From: Phycisphaera sp.
GTDB lineage: Bacteria; Planctomycetota; Phycisphaerae; Phycisphaerales; UBA1924
Length of the DNA stretch: 64,000 nucleotides
Direction of reading: 5' to 3'
Assembly (NCBI GenBank): GCA_025916675.1
Contig: CP098402.1
Coordinates: 2,599,205 to 2,663,204, forward strand
A program made the position numbers and the translations under genes. This document shows positions 15,286-24,790 of this stretch, piece after piece (position 1 is the first letter of the stretch; each line of letters opens with the position of its first letter). A model generated the notes under the pieces. That model made no database searches. It saw only the letters and a list, made by a program, of their open reading frames with translations, and had not been told where the DNA came from.

Positions 15286-16215
15286 GGCGGCGATCTGGAG
15301 GCCATCGGGTGCGAAGGCCCGGGTTGGCCAGTCCTTGGGCTCGACCTGTGCGGCGGTCTCTTCGGTGAGCACCGTGCCCTCAAACGTGTCCCCGGGCTGG
15401 GGTGCGATGGCCTCGCGGAATGGGTACAGCCCCGCCGGCGCGCCGAGGAGCAGGCCGAGGAGGACGGCGAGGGTGGCCTTCTCGTAGCGGTGCAGCAGCC
15501 AGCGGAGGAGGTTGCTGACGCCGGCGATGCCCACGACGACGCCGAAGCCGATGGGGATGACGACGACCAGGGCGTCCAGGTCGCCGCGGGCGAGGTCCTT
15601 GATGGCGGTGACGACCGCCTCGTACTGGCCGAGCAGCAAGAGGAGGTAGGCCCCGCTGACGCCGGGGAGGACCATGGCCGCCGCGCCGGCCGCGCCGGCG
15701 ATGGCGAGCATGGGCCAGTTGGAGTTGCCGCCGCTGCTGGCCGCGCTGGTGCCGGTCTCCTGGACGAACACGATGGCCAGCATCCCGACCAGGCCCACCA
15801 GCGCGAACGCGATGGTGCGGGCGCATATCGGCCGCACGAGGGCCCAGAGGGCCGGCACGCCGCCGATGGTCAGGCCGATGAACAAGGCGTACATGGCCCA
15901 GCGGTGGTGCTCGAGGCCGTAGGACACGGGCCGGGCCCCCAGGGCGATGGCCGCCCCGGCCGCGACGACGATGAGGCCCAGGGTGAGGATGGTCTTGACG
16001 CTGAGCTTGAGGCGCGTGGCGTCGCTGACGGCGTCGACGAAGCGGCGGTAGACCCCCGCGGCCACCAGCATGGTGCCGCCGCTGATGCCCGGGACGAGGT
16101 TGGCCAGGCCCATGAGGGCGCCGCCCACCAGCAGCCTGACCGCGGGCAGGCGGGTGGGCTCGGTTTCGATGGGCGGGTTGTCGGTGGGCTTCTGTTTGAT
16201 GGGTGGGGCTCCCAT
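15163..16215 (-). CDS. DUF368 membrane protein, probable undecaprenyl-phosphate translocase (PopT-like)
   Basis: A 350-residue polytopic protein starting MGAPPIKQKP. The DUF368 hallmark opens the hydrophobic part (LLVGGALMGLANLVPGISGGTM near residue 30) and recurs as a second GxSGG-type motif in the internal repeat (MVLPGVSGAYLLLLLGQYE). DUF368 proteins have been shown to return the lipid carrier C55-P across the membrane for cell-wall and polysaccharide synthesis. The tail (GRPADAGGRRKDG) is disordered and runs antisense into the end of lgt. It is divergent from galE with a 51-bp gap. Confidence 0.85.
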   Translation of the reverse strand: MGAPPIKQKPTDNPPIETEPTRLPAVRLLVGGALMGLANLVPGISGGTMLVAAGVYRRFVDAVSDATRLKLSVKTILTLGLIVVAAGAAIALGARPVSYGLEHHRWAMYALFIGLTIGGVPALWALVRPICARTIAFALVGLVGMLAIVFVQETGTSAASSGGNSNWPMLAIAGAAGAAAMVLPGVSGAYLLLLLGQYEAVVTAIKDLARGDLDALVVVIPIGFGVVVGIAGVSNLLRWLLHRYEKATLAVLLGLLLGAPAGLYPFREAIAPQPGDTFEGTVLTEETAAQVEPKDWPTRAFAPDGLQIAASLGLVALGCAATIGVSLLGRPADAGGRRKDGTEPPAEPRH

Positions 16216-16266
16216 GTGGCGGGCTCTACCATCGGCCCGGATCGAATGGCGACGATAGGAGACGAG

Positions 16267-17283
16267 ATGGCGATTCTGGTGACGGGGGCGGCGGGGTATA
16301 TCGGGTCGCACGCGGTCCAGCGGCTGCTGGTGGGCGGGCACACGGTGGTCGGGCTGGACAACATGGGGCGGGGCAATGCCGGGGCCGTGGACGCTCTCAG
16401 GGAACTCGGCGGGGAAAAGTTCCGCTTTGAGCGGGCCGACACGACCGACCGGAGCCGCCTGGAGCGGTTGATGGTGGAGCACCATGTCGATGCGGTACTG
16501 CACTTTGCGGCGCTGAGCCTGGTGGGCGAGAGCGTGCTGCGTCCGTTGGAGTACCACCGCAACAACAGCCTGGTGCCACTGCTGGAGGCCATCCGCGACG
16601 CGCGGGTGAAGCGGCTGGTGTTCTCGTCGACGTGCGCGGTGTACGGGCAGCCGCCGAGTACGCCGGTGACCGAGGACGCGCCCTTTGCGCCGCTGAGCCC
16701 GTATGGCACGAGCAAGCTGCACGGCGAGAATGTGCTCGACGACTTCCTGGAAGCTCGCAAGCACCAGAGTTCCCCCTTTGCGTTCGCGGCGCTGCGGTAC
16801 TTCAACGTGGCCGGGTGCGACCGCACGGGCGTGCTGGGCGAGGACCACGAGCCGCACAGCCACGTCATCCCGATCGTTCTCGAGGTCGCGCTGGGCAAGC
16901 GCGACAAGATCACGATCTTTGGCGAGGACTACGACACGCCCGACGGCACGTGCATCCGCGATTACATCCACGTCGAGGATCTGGTCGACGCGCACCTGCG
17001 TGTGCTCGAAGCTTTAGAGGACGGCGAGAGCCGGCGGTACAACCTTGGCATCGGCAAGGGGTACTCGGTGAAGGACATCATCGAGAGCTGCCGGCGCGTG
17101 ACCGGGCACGCCATCCCCGCCGAAACCGGGCCGCGGCGGCCGGGCGATCCGCCGGCGCTGTTCGCCGATCCGGGGAAGGTGCAGGAGGAGTTGGGCTGGA
17201 CCGCCGAGATCACCGAGCTCGACGCGATCATCGAGTCGGCCTGGAAATGGATGAAGGCGAATCCCGAAGGATATACGGCATGA
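16267..17283 (+). CDS. galE: UDP-glucose 4-epimerase
   Basis: A 338-residue cytoplasmic short-chain dehydrogenase/reductase. The start ATG at 16267 has AGGAG six bases upstream. The NAD-binding GAAGYIGSH motif is at residue 8, SSTCAVYG carries the catalytic Ser/Thr, PYGTSKLHGE the Tyr-xxx-Lys pair, and YFNVAG and IRDYIHVEDLVDAH are standard GalE signatures. It provides UDP-galactose for LPS or exopolysaccharide. The last codon overlaps the next start as ATGA, so the hydrolase downstream is translationally coupled. Confidence 0.93.
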   Translation: MAILVTGAAGYIGSHAVQRLLVGGHTVVGLDNMGRGNAGAVDALRELGGEKFRFERADTTDRSRLERLMVEHHVDAVLHFAALSLVGESVLRPLEYHRNNSLVPLLEAIRDARVKRLVFSSTCAVYGQPPSTPVTEDAPFAPLSPYGTSKLHGENVLDDFLEARKHQSSPFAFAALRYFNVAGCDRTGVLGEDHEPHSHVIPIVLEVALGKRDKITIFGEDYDTPDGTCIRDYIHVEDLVDAHLRVLEALEDGESRRYNLGIGKGYSVKDIIESCRRVTGHAIPAETGPRRPGDPPALFADPGKVQEELGWTAEITELDAIIESAWKWMKANPEGYTA

Positions 17284-18521
17284 CACGGCTGCTGACCATC
17301 GTGATGGTGTTCGCCTGCGCGTTCGTCGCGCTTGGCGATCCGGACATTGATTTTCTCGCGCCGGCCTGGCCCCCTCGGGCGTTCGAGGCCGAGCTTGGCG
17401 CGAAGGGTGTGGTGCTCGAACTGGGCGGGGATCCGAAGCGGTACCAGTCGTTGCAGGTCGGCTTCTTCATGGACCGGCCCGGGGCGCCCGGCGCGGCCCA
17501 GCACGCGAGGATGCTGCTCGACTCGGTCGGCGATGCGTCTGCCGGCGTGCTGCCCGAGGACGTGCCGCAAGAGGAGTACAACGCCCTGGTGTTCGAGGTC
17601 GCTCCCGCCCTTGCACAGGTGCAGGCCGAGGGTGGGGTGCGCACGCTGCTGTTTGTCTCGCTACGTGAGGGCTCCCACGACATCGAACGCACGTGGATGG
17701 CGTGCGAGCCGGCGAGGACCGAGGACGTGCGCGGCGTCACGGTGATCGTGCCGGGCACGTTCGGGTATCCGCCCGAGTTGTACGAGAAGTGGTCCGACGA
17801 TCTTCGCGGTCGGGGCTGGAGCGTGCTGCGGTTGCTGAGCCAGCCGTCGCGGTTTACCGAGCAGATCTTGATTGATGTCGAGGCTCGTGAGGGAGCCAAG
17901 GAAGGGACGGCGTTTGCCGAGCACGCCGACGATCGGACCGCCGAGTGTGCGTACGCGGTGGAGGCGGGCATCAGGCACATGACGCAACTGGACGGGCGGT
18001 TGGAGGGCAAGCCGCGTGCGATATTGGGCTTCAGCGGCGGGGCGATCCTGGCGCCGGCGGTGGTGGCGCGCAACCCCGCAGCGTACGAGACGGTCGTGCT
18101 TGTTGCCGGCGGGGCCAACGCGGCGGGCATCAGCATCGACAGCACGTTCATGAAGCAATTCATCAAGTCGGTGTTCTTCACGTTCAAGGGCGAGGACGAG
18201 GCAGCCGACCGGGCGGCGTTCGAGGAGGCGTACCTGGAGCGCGCGACGCTCGATGCGTACCACGCGGCCGCACGGTTCGATGACGACACGCGGGTGCTGG
18301 TGGTCGATGGATCATTCGATAAGGCGGTGCCGTTCGCGTCGAGCGGGCTGATGGTCGAGCGATTCGAGGCGGGCGGGATCACCCCCGTGCGGCGTACGTA
18401 TCCCACGAATCACGTGATGCTGTTCTTGTCGCTGAGCGAGATGATCGGGCAGGTGAACGAGTGGATTGATGGCGGGGAATTGGGGCTGCCGCCGGGGCAA
18501 GAGGCGCAAGGAGCGCCCTAA
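17280..18521 (+). CDS. Exported alpha/beta-hydrolase-like protein
   Basis: A 413-residue protein starting inside the galE stop (ATGA). The signal peptide is MTRLLTIVMVFACAFVALG. The second half looks like an alpha/beta hydrolase: VTVIVPGTFGYP for the first core strand, a nucleophile elbow AILGFSGGAILAP, a late acid in VLVVDGSFDKAVP and a histidine in YPTNHVMLF. This is a full putative Ser-Asp-His triad. The first 130 residues are a separate region without a match. The substrate is unknown; coupling to galE hints at carbohydrate or envelope metabolism. Confidence 0.7.
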   Translation: MTRLLTIVMVFACAFVALGDPDIDFLAPAWPPRAFEAELGAKGVVLELGGDPKRYQSLQVGFFMDRPGAPGAAQHARMLLDSVGDASAGVLPEDVPQEEYNALVFEVAPALAQVQAEGGVRTLLFVSLREGSHDIERTWMACEPARTEDVRGVTVIVPGTFGYPPELYEKWSDDLRGRGWSVLRLLSQPSRFTEQILIDVEAREGAKEGTAFAEHADDRTAECAYAVEAGIRHMTQLDGRLEGKPRAILGFSGGAILAPAVVARNPAAYETVVLVAGGANAAGISIDSTFMKQFIKSVFFTFKGEDEAADRAAFEEAYLERATLDAYHAAARFDDDTRVLVVDGSFDKAVPFASSGLMVERFEAGGITPVRRTYPTNHVMLFLSLSEMIGQVNEWIDGGELGLPPGQEAQGAP

Positions 18522-18533
18522 GATGTCCTGAAT

Positions 18534-19529
18534 ATGGACGCCCTTGTCAGCCCATACCACTTCACGACGCGCGAGGCGCCGGTCATGGCCGCCGTGCTGC
18601 TGGCCGATCGTGTGTTCACGCTTCTGCCCTCGCCCAATGGCCTGGGGGCCACCGCCGCGCGATCGGCGGCGGATCGGGTGCCCGAATACCTCGACATGAT
18701 CCGCAGCTGGCGTTGGAGCCAGCCGCTGTGGGAGGCGGGCGTGGTGCTGCCCTCGGTCGATGAGCTGACGAATCCCGCCGCCGAGATGGCCAGCGCGTGG
18801 AAACGGCTGACGACCGACCCGGCGTGCGCGGCGCTTGGGCCGTTGATGCGGCTCGATTTATTTGGCACCGAAGACGATTACCTGCAAGCCGTGGCTCAGG
18901 ACGTGCTGCGGGCGGGACCCGACCCGGGCGTGAGCGTGCCGGTGATGCTTGGGCTCGACCGCTACGCGGCGCGGCACGCGTTGACGGTGGTGCGGCCCGA
19001 GCCGAGCAGTGTGGTGCAGAAGGCCGAGCAACGGCTGAGCATCCGGCGTGATCGTTTTGCGTTGGTGGTGCCGGTGTTGTTGCAGGCCGACTCGGACAGC
19101 ATCGTGATCGCGCGGGACATGCTGGAGCCGGAGCTTGAAGCGTTGCGTTCGGCGATGGACGCGGCGGTGGATGCGTTGAATCTGGCGCCCGTGCGTTCGC
19201 CTGGGCCGGGTCCCGAGCGTGACGCGTGGTGCGCCCGGGCCCGTGAGGCGGCCGAGCGGTACACCGACGCGTTCGATGCTCATCTGCCCGAGATCGCCGC
19301 GTGCCAGGACGATGATGCGCCGGCGCTCATGCGCGGGCTGGTGAGCGTGACGCTGAGCACGCTGCCCGTTGACGTGGTGTTGCACGCCAGCACGCTGGCT
19401 ACCCAGAAGATGGGTTCGCGGGCCGCACGAACGGTATCCCCTAACGAGCTGGCGCCCCCCGACGAGCTCGCCAGCGCGAGCGTGTCGTCGATGGTGGTCC
19501 GCGTGATGAGCAAAGATGCCGCCGCCTGA
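18534..19529 (+). CDS. Conserved hypothetical protein
   Basis: A 331-residue protein I do not recognise. It has no signal peptide or membrane segment, and it is mainly alpha-helical, with acidic and Ala-rich stretches ([20 protein letters not shown]). It starts 12 bp after the hydrolase stop, and its end overlaps the DUF255 gene by 14 bp, so all of 16267-21855 may be one transcript. No catalytic motif stands out. Confidence 0.6.
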   Translation: MDALVSPYHFTTREAPVMAAVLLADRVFTLLPSPNGLGATAARSAADRVPEYLDMIRSWRWSQPLWEAGVVLPSVDELTNPAAEMASAWKRLTTDPACAALGPLMRLDLFGTEDDYLQAVAQDVLRAGPDPGVSVPVMLGLDRYAARHALTVVRPEPSSVVQKAEQRLSIRRDRFALVVPVLLQADSDSIVIARDMLEPELEALRSAMDAAVDALNLAPVRSPGPGPERDAWCARAREAAERYTDAFDAHLPEIAACQDDDAPALMRGLVSVTLSTLPVDVVLHASTLATQKMGSRAARTVSPNELAPPDELASASVSSMVVRVMSKDAAA

Positions 19530-21855
19530 GACCCAAACTCCCAACGCGCTGATCGACGAGAGCAGCCCGTATCTCCTCCAGCATGCGCACAACCCGGTGC
19601 CGTGGATGCCGTGGGGTGAGGCAGCCTTCGCCGAGGCGCGACGGCGGGACGTGCCGATCTTCTTGAGCATCGGCTACGCGACGTGCTACTGGTGCCACGT
19701 GATGGAGCGGGAGAGCTTTGAGAGCCACGCCGTCGCGAATGCGATGGCCGACCGCTTCGTGTGCGTGAAGGTCGACCGCGAGGAGCGGCCCGACATCGAC
19801 GAGGCGTACATGGCCGCCACGCAGATCATGACCGGCAGCGGCGGGTGGCCCATGAGCGTGTTCCTCGAGCCCGCCAAGGGCCGGCCGTTCTGGGCGGGCA
19901 CGTACTTTCCGCCCGAGCCGATGCATGGGCGGCCGAGCTTCGTGGAGGTGCTCGAAGGCGTCTCGTCGGCGTGGAACAACCAACGCGATGAGGTGATGGA
20001 GCAGGCCGAGCGTTTGGCGGAGGCCGTGGGCGATGGGCTGAACGCGCGTGTGGGTGATCGCATCGATGTGGGGCCACAGGCGATCGCTGAGGCGTTGCGG
20101 ACGCTGCTGACGATGGTCGATCGCACCAACGGCGGTTTTGGTGGGGCACCGAAGTTTCCTCAGCCGGTGTACCTTGAGTTGCTGCTGGCGGCGCGAGACT
20201 CGGCGGATGATGCCACGAAGCAGGCCAGCGACGTCGTGCTGAAGCAGACCCTTGATCGCATGATGGTGGGTGGCATTTACGACCACGTCGGCGGTGGGTT
20301 CCATCGGTACGCCGTGGATGCGACGTGGACGGTGCCACACTTCGAGAAGATGCTGTACGACAACGGACAACTGCTGGCGGCGTATGCGCGGGCGTCGCGG
20401 GTATTCGGGGATGCCGGGTATGCGCACGTGGCCCGCGGCATCGTGGCGTGGGCCGAGCGGGAGATGCTGCTGGACGCGGACGGCTATGCGAGCGCGCTGG
20501 ACGCTGAAGTGGATGGACGTGAGGGGCTGAATTATCTCTGGACCGCCGACGAGGTTCGTGCGGTGCTCGATGGTGAGGATGCGGACCTCGCGGTCTCGTT
20601 GTATGGCCTCGATCGCGGGCCGAACTTCCAGGACCCCCACCACCCCGAATCGCCGCCGTCGAACGTGCTGCGGCTGGATGAGCGGCTTGAGCAGCACGAC
20701 GACGCCAACATCCGCGATCGGCTCGACTCGATCAACGCGGCACTGCTGGCCGTGCGTGACGAGCGGAAAGCGCCGTTGCGCGACGACAAGTGCCTGGCGG
20801 CGTGGAACGCGATGATGCTGCATGGCTTGGCGTCGGCAGCGATCAACCTGGATGATGCGGATTTGCTCGCGAAGGCCGAGCGGACGGCGGTGTTCTTGCA
20901 GGAGTGCATGCTGGGCGAGGACGGCCTGCCCGTGCGGAGCTGGCGCGGCGGCAAGAGCACGATTCCGGGGTTCCTTGAGGACGCGGCATGGTGTGTGCGG
21001 GGGCTGGCCGAACTGGCGCGGGCGCGGATCGTCTTGGAGGCGGGCGACCCGAAAGACGCGATCGATGCGGCCACGTCGATGCTGGACGCGGCGCTCCGAA
21101 CGTTTTGTGAGCCCGATCAGCCGGGCGTGCTGTACGACACGCGGAACGCTGAGTTGTTCGTGCGCGGGCGTAGCACCTACGACGGGGCGACGCCTTGTGC
21201 GCACTCGGTGTTGCAGCACGCGATGGCGGCGCTGCACGAGCTTGCGCCGGAATCGGGCGTGCTGGACCACGCGAGGGCCGTGCTGCGGGCGATGTCGCCG
21301 GCGATTGCCGAATCTCCGTTGGGCACGGCGGGGTCGACGGCGGCGTTGCTGCGATTCATGCGGCAGGATCAGTCACTGGCCGAAGAGGTCATCGACGCCG
21401 AGTTAGAACGTGTGCGTTCGCTGCCCGAGCCGGTGGACGAGGGCTTCACGCCGGTTGAGATCTACGCGAGCGGTGATCGCGTGGCGCTTGGGCCCGATTT
21501 GCCCGCCGAGTTCCATCTGGTGGTTCGGATCAAGGAAGGGTGGCACGTCTACGCCGCCGAACCGGGCCAAGCCGAGCTGCCGCCGCTGCGAGTGAGCGTG
21601 CATGGCGGCGCGGGCGTGCGTGTGTACGCCGACTATCCGAAGGGCACGCCTTGGGCGCACGACGAGAGTGTGCTGGTGCATGAGGGCGAGGTCGAGTTCC
21701 CCGTCGCGCTCGAGCTCGAGGGCGAGTGGTCGGGGCGGCCCATTCTCGTGGTGAGCTACCAGGCGTGCGATGACGCGCGGTGCCTGCCGGTGCGCACGGT
21801 CGAGCTCGACGTGGCGATCGACCGCGAGGGTGAGGGTGAGCTGGGCGTCGACTAG
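19516..21855 (+). CDS. DUF255/YyaL-type thioredoxin-fold protein fused to a DsbD-alpha-like domain
   Basis: A 779-residue protein. Residues 8-170 are the DUF255 thioredoxin-like domain ([19 protein letters not shown]; CxxC as [39 protein letters not shown]). Residues 180-630 form the six-hairpin alpha/alpha toroid typical of YyaL and SPATA20 ([20 protein letters not shown]…). The last 120 residues are extra: a DsbD N-terminal-like beta domain ([20 protein letters not shown]…[13 protein letters not shown]) with a cysteine pair. Family members usually stop near 690 residues. No signal peptide is visible, so a redox partner role would be cytoplasmic; this is odd for a DsbD-alpha module. Confidence 0.85.
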   Translation: MPPPETQTPNALIDESSPYLLQHAHNPVPWMPWGEAAFAEARRRDVPIFLSIGYATCYWCHVMERESFESHAVANAMADRFVCVKVDREERPDIDEAYMAATQIMTGSGGWPMSVFLEPAKGRPFWAGTYFPPEPMHGRPSFVEVLEGVSSAWNNQRDEVMEQAERLAEAVGDGLNARVGDRIDVGPQAIAEALRTLLTMVDRTNGGFGGAPKFPQPVYLELLLAARDSADDATKQASDVVLKQTLDRMMVGGIYDHVGGGFHRYAVDATWTVPHFEKMLYDNGQLLAAYARASRVFGDAGYAHVARGIVAWAEREMLLDADGYASALDAEVDGREGLNYLWTADEVRAVLDGEDADLAVSLYGLDRGPNFQDPHHPESPPSNVLRLDERLEQHDDANIRDRLDSINAALLAVRDERKAPLRDDKCLAAWNAMMLHGLASAAINLDDADLLAKAERTAVFLQECMLGEDGLPVRSWRGGKSTIPGFLEDAAWCVRGLAELARARIVLEAGDPKDAIDAATSMLDAALRTFCEPDQPGVLYDTRNAELFVRGRSTYDGATPCAHSVLQHAMAALHELAPESGVLDHARAVLRAMSPAIAESPLGTAGSTAALLRFMRQDQSLAEEVIDAELERVRSLPEPVDEGFTPVEIYASGDRVALGPDLPAEFHLVVRIKEGWHVYAAEPGQAELPPLRVSVHGGAGVRVYADYPKGTPWAHDESVLVHEGEVEFPVALELEGEWSGRPILVVSYQACDDARCLPVRTVELDVAIDREGEGELGVD

Positions 21856-22685
21856 CGGGCCTGCATGAGGGCCGCAACGCGCTTCTCGGTGGGCGGGTGC
21901 GACGCGAACAGGTTGCTCAGGGTCTTGCCGCCGGTGAGCGGCTCGATGATGAACAGGTTGTTCTGCGCGGGGTTGGGGTTCTGCATCGGGATGCGCTTGG
22001 AGTACATCTCGAGCTTGCGCAACGCGCCGATGAGCCCGTCGGGCGAGCCGGCGATGGCGGCACCGTGAGCATCGGCCACGAACTCGCGCGAGCGGCTGAG
22101 CATGGCCTTGATGACCGCCGCGCCGACCGCGCCCAGCAGGATGGCACCGATGGCGAACAGCGGATTGCCGCCCTCGCGGTTGCCGCCGCCGAAGAACATC
22201 ATGCCGTAGGCCAGCATGCCCATGAGCCCGCCCACCGTGGCGGCGACGGTGCTGGTGAGCGTGTCTCGGTTCTTGACGTGCGCCAGCTCGTGGGCCATGA
22301 CGCCGGCGAGCTCGTCGCGTGAGAGCAGTTGCAACGCGCCCTCGGTGACGGCAACGGCGGCGTGCTTGGGGCTGCGGCCGGTCGCGAAGGCGTTGGGTGC
22401 CTGATGCGGGCACACGTACACGCGGGGCATGGGCAGGCCGGCTCGCTGGCGCAGGTCGTCGACGAGTTCGAACAACTGGCCGCTGGTGACCTCGCGACCG
22501 CGCATGGACTTGATGGCGATGCTGCCCGAGAAGAAGAACGCGGCGAAGTTCATGATGATGGCGAAGACCAGGGCGGGCACGATGGCGTTCGGGCCACCGA
22601 GGGCGAAACCGACGCCGACCACGAGGGCCATCAACGCGCCGAGCAGCAGCACGGTCTTGGTGTTGTTCACGAAAGCAACGGACAT
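21852..22685 (-). CDS. htpX: M48 membrane zinc protease HtpX
   Basis: A 277-residue inner-membrane metalloprotease that degrades misfolded membrane proteins. The start ATG at 22685 has GAAGGAG upstream. There are two N-terminal hydrophobic segments ([37 protein letters not shown]), the zinc motif HELAHV preceded by GVMA, two further hydrophobic segments, and the third ligand Glu in [31 protein letters not shown] is the usual substrate-groove strand. Its stop shares the tetranucleotide CTAG with the stop of the convergent DUF255 fusion gene. Confidence 0.92.
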   Translation of the reverse strand: MSVAFVNNTKTVLLLGALMALVVGVGFALGGPNAIVPALVFAIIMNFAAFFFSGSIAIKSMRGREVTSGQLFELVDDLRQRAGLPMPRVYVCPHQAPNAFATGRSPKHAAVAVTEGALQLLSRDELAGVMAHELAHVKNRDTLTSTVAATVGGLMGMLAYGMMFFGGGNREGGNPLFAIGAILLGAVGAAVIKAMLSRSREFVADAHGAAIAGSPDGLIGALRKLEMYSKRIPMQNPNPAQNNLFIIEPLTGGKTLSNLFASHPPTEKRVAALMQAR

Positions 22686-22763
22686 GATGAACACTCCTTC
22701 ACCCAAGCAAACCTCTCGGGCGCACGAACTGTTCTGGCATACGCCGGACCAACGCGAATGTTC

Positions 22764-23621
22764 TTACGGAGCGGGCTCGACCGCCCCTGGGGCCTCGATG
22801 GGCTTGTCGGCCTGGCGCTTGCTGAACGCGTCGGCCGCCATTCTGGCAGCCACGATGAGCAACGCGATCGACACGACCAGCCGCACGGCCTGCAACGGCA
22901 GGCGGTGCGTGAGGGCCGCCCCCAATCGCGCGCCAAAGAACGCGGTGGGCGAGAGGGCGGCGGCGATGATGAGCGCGTCGATCACGCTGCGGCCGTGCTC
23001 GGGGCCGAGGGTTGCCAGCTTGAGCGACGCGCCGACGACGGCGGTCAGCACCATGACCGCCGAACTGGTGGCGATGGCGTTGCGGATCGGCATCTTGCAG
23101 AACACCTGCAGCATGGGCACCATGAGCACACCGCCGCCGATGCCGAGCAGGCCCGCGACCATGCCCGTCGCCAGGCCGATGACGCCGAGGCGCACGACGT
23201 GGATCTGCTGGCCTTCCTGCTCGGGCTCGGGCGTCTTGCGGAAGTAGCGGCCGATGGTCATGAGGGCGTAGGCGGCGATGAAGGCGGCCAGGATGGCGCG
23301 CAGCGTGAGCCCCTGGATCTCGTTGGAGATCAGCACGCCGGCGACGATGGAGATCGCCATGGCCGGCAGGATGACCCGCAGGGCCCCGTAATTGATCGCC
23401 TTGGCCTTGCGGTGCCGCAGGGCGGCGGGGAAGGACACGACGACGTTGACCACCATGGCGGCGGCCATGAACATGTGGTGGGCGCTGTTGGGGTCGGGGT
23501 CGTAGACGAAGACGGCCAGGGCGGGCAGCATGATCATGGATCCGCCGATGCCCGCCAATCCGCCTAACACGCCGGCGAAGGCGCCAATAACCAGGCAGAT
23601 GATGATTTCTGTAGGGGTCAT
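22764..23621 (-). CDS. Sulfite exporter TauE/SafE family permease
   Basis: A 285-residue polytopic membrane protein starting MTPTEIII; the longer frame upstream is not hydrophobic and is unlikely. About eight transmembrane helices fall in two halves, each opening with the family motif (GAFAGVLGGLAGIGGSMIMLPAL; GMVAGLLGIGGGVLMVPML). The family moves organosulfur anions such as sulfite, sulfoacetate or taurine, mostly outward; the substrate here is unknown. A short hairpin (23656-23672, AAGCGAG/CTCGCTT) lies in the presumed leader. Confidence 0.85.
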   Translation of the reverse strand: MTPTEIIICLVIGAFAGVLGGLAGIGGSMIMLPALAVFVYDPDPNSAHHMFMAAAMVVNVVVSFPAALRHRKAKAINYGALRVILPAMAISIVAGVLISNEIQGLTLRAILAAFIAAYALMTIGRYFRKTPEPEQEGQQIHVVRLGVIGLATGMVAGLLGIGGGVLMVPMLQVFCKMPIRNAIATSSAVMVLTAVVGASLKLATLGPEHGRSVIDALIIAAALSPTAFFGARLGAALTHRLPLQAVRLVVSIALLIVAARMAADAFSKRQADKPIEAPGAVEPAP

Positions 23622-23907
23622 GCGGGCCAACGGTAGGGAAACTGGGTGTCTCTCGAAGCGAGTTTCTCGCTTTTGGCTGGGGTCGGGGCACTTTGCCTTC
23701 AGCCACGGACGCGGATTGCCGACGTCGTCCGAGAACGGGAACTGCCCGTTGGCAGACCGGATCGCCAAACGCCCCTACGGTGGGGCAAGAACGTGAGCCG
23801 GTCGGTCCCCAGGGGGTGGTGCCCCAGGGACCGGAACTGAAGATCGGGTGGAGCCTTGGGGCGTGGTGGCCCCATTCACTCGGTCGGCCGGCAAGCGGAG
23901 ACCGGTG
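23622..23907. promoter_or_regulatory. Divergent intergenic region with strong hairpins
   Basis: This 280-bp gap separates the TauE/SafE permease (reverse) from the 3D-domain gene (forward). Two hairpins are seen. One at 23656-23672 has a 7-bp stem with loop TTT. A larger one at 23803-23833 has a CGGTCCC/GGGACCG outer stem and a GGGG/CCCC inner stem around TGGTG. The second is about 70 nt upstream of the 3D-domain start and may shape its leader. I see no known riboswitch core. Confidence 0.4.
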
Positions 23908-24714
23908 GTGGTACAGAAAACCGAAGACATGATCGTGCGCCAGCGGCGCGTGGTGGGCGTTGACGCCCCCGTGGCCCAGTCGCGCCCCGTCGGGTTCGTC
24001 GAGCCCGCTCACGACCTTCCCGAGGCCAAGCCCATCCAGGCCGCCCCCATGCAAGACATGGTGGGCCTGGCCGGCACGACCGCCCGCCGCGGGTGGAAGC
24101 CCAGCGGCGGCGTGCTCTGGCTCGTTGGCGCGGTGCTGACCGTCGCGACGGCCATCACGGCCAAGCAGCTCGGCCCGGTGAGCCCGATGGCGGCCATCGA
24201 GCCGGCCAAAACCGTTCAGGTCGCCGACGAGGCCGCTTCGATCAAATCGGACGCCCAGACTGCCGCTCTGGCGACACCCGCCTTCGCGTTTACGACGCTG
24301 GCCAGCGACATCGAGCCGGGCACCAGCACACGTTGGTTTAATGGCCGGCCCGTGCGTCCGGCCCGCACGATCACCATGAAGGTGACGGCGTACTCGGCCG
24401 ACGCGGCGTCGTGCTACCCCTTCGCCGACGGCCAGACCGCGACGCTGCACTCGGTGGAGGCCAACGGCGGGTTTTTGGTTGCAGCCGACACCGACCTGCT
24501 GCCCTTCGGCACGATGCTGAGCATCGAGGGCTACAACGGAGGCAAGGTCGTGCCCGTGCTCGATCGCGGCGGCGCGATCAAGGGCAATCGCCTCGACCTT
24601 CTCTTCCCCAGCCACAAGGCGGCCCTCGAGTGGGGCGTCAAGAACCTCGACGTGGTGGTGTGGGAATACGCCGACGGCAAGCCGGCGGTTGATCCCCGCA
24701 AGCAGCGGTCGTAA
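23908..24714 (+). CDS. 3D-domain (double-psi beta-barrel) membrane-anchored protein
   Basis: About 268 residues. No ATG fits well: GTG at 23905 or 23908 follows GCGGAG, while the next ATG is at 23929. One membrane segment (GGVLWLVGAVLTVATAITA, near residue 60) would place the rest outside. The C-terminal 110 residues are a 3D domain, named for its three Asp (VTAYSADAASCYPFADG…VAADTDLLPFGTMLSIEGY…VPVLDRGGAIKGNRLDLLFPSH). This double-psi barrel is found in MltA-like and Rpf/YocH-type murein-active proteins. A role in peptidoglycan turnover is an inference. A strong terminator follows. Confidence 0.8.
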   Translation: MVQKTEDMIVRQRRVVGVDAPVAQSRPVGFVEPAHDLPEAKPIQAAPMQDMVGLAGTTARRGWKPSGGVLWLVGAVLTVATAITAKQLGPVSPMAAIEPAKTVQVADEAASIKSDAQTAALATPAFAFTTLASDIEPGTSTRWFNGRPVRPARTITMKVTAYSADAASCYPFADGQTATLHSVEANGGFLVAADTDLLPFGTMLSIEGYNGGKVVPVLDRGGAIKGNRLDLLFPSHKAALEWGVKNLDVVVWEYADGKPAVDPRKQRS

Positions 24715-24738
24715 GCACGAGAGAGACTGACCAACGAA

Positions 24739-24765
24739 AACGCCCACGCGAACCGCGTGGGCGTT
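24739..24765. terminator. Bidirectional intrinsic terminator
   Basis: A perfect 12-bp stem (AACGCCCACGCG/CGCGTGGGCGTT) with a 3-nt loop lies between the convergent 3D-domain and floA genes. On the reverse strand it runs into TTTTCGTT and on the forward strand into GTTCATTT, so it can serve both transcripts. Confidence 0.85.
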
Positions 24766-24790
24766 GTTCATTTCCATTGTCGCGAATTCA

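Noticed and set aside
19441-21270. 609-codon reverse frame
   Set aside because: It is antisense to the DUF255 gene, whose protein motifs are clear; the composition (His/Arg-rich) is typical of a GC-driven shadow.
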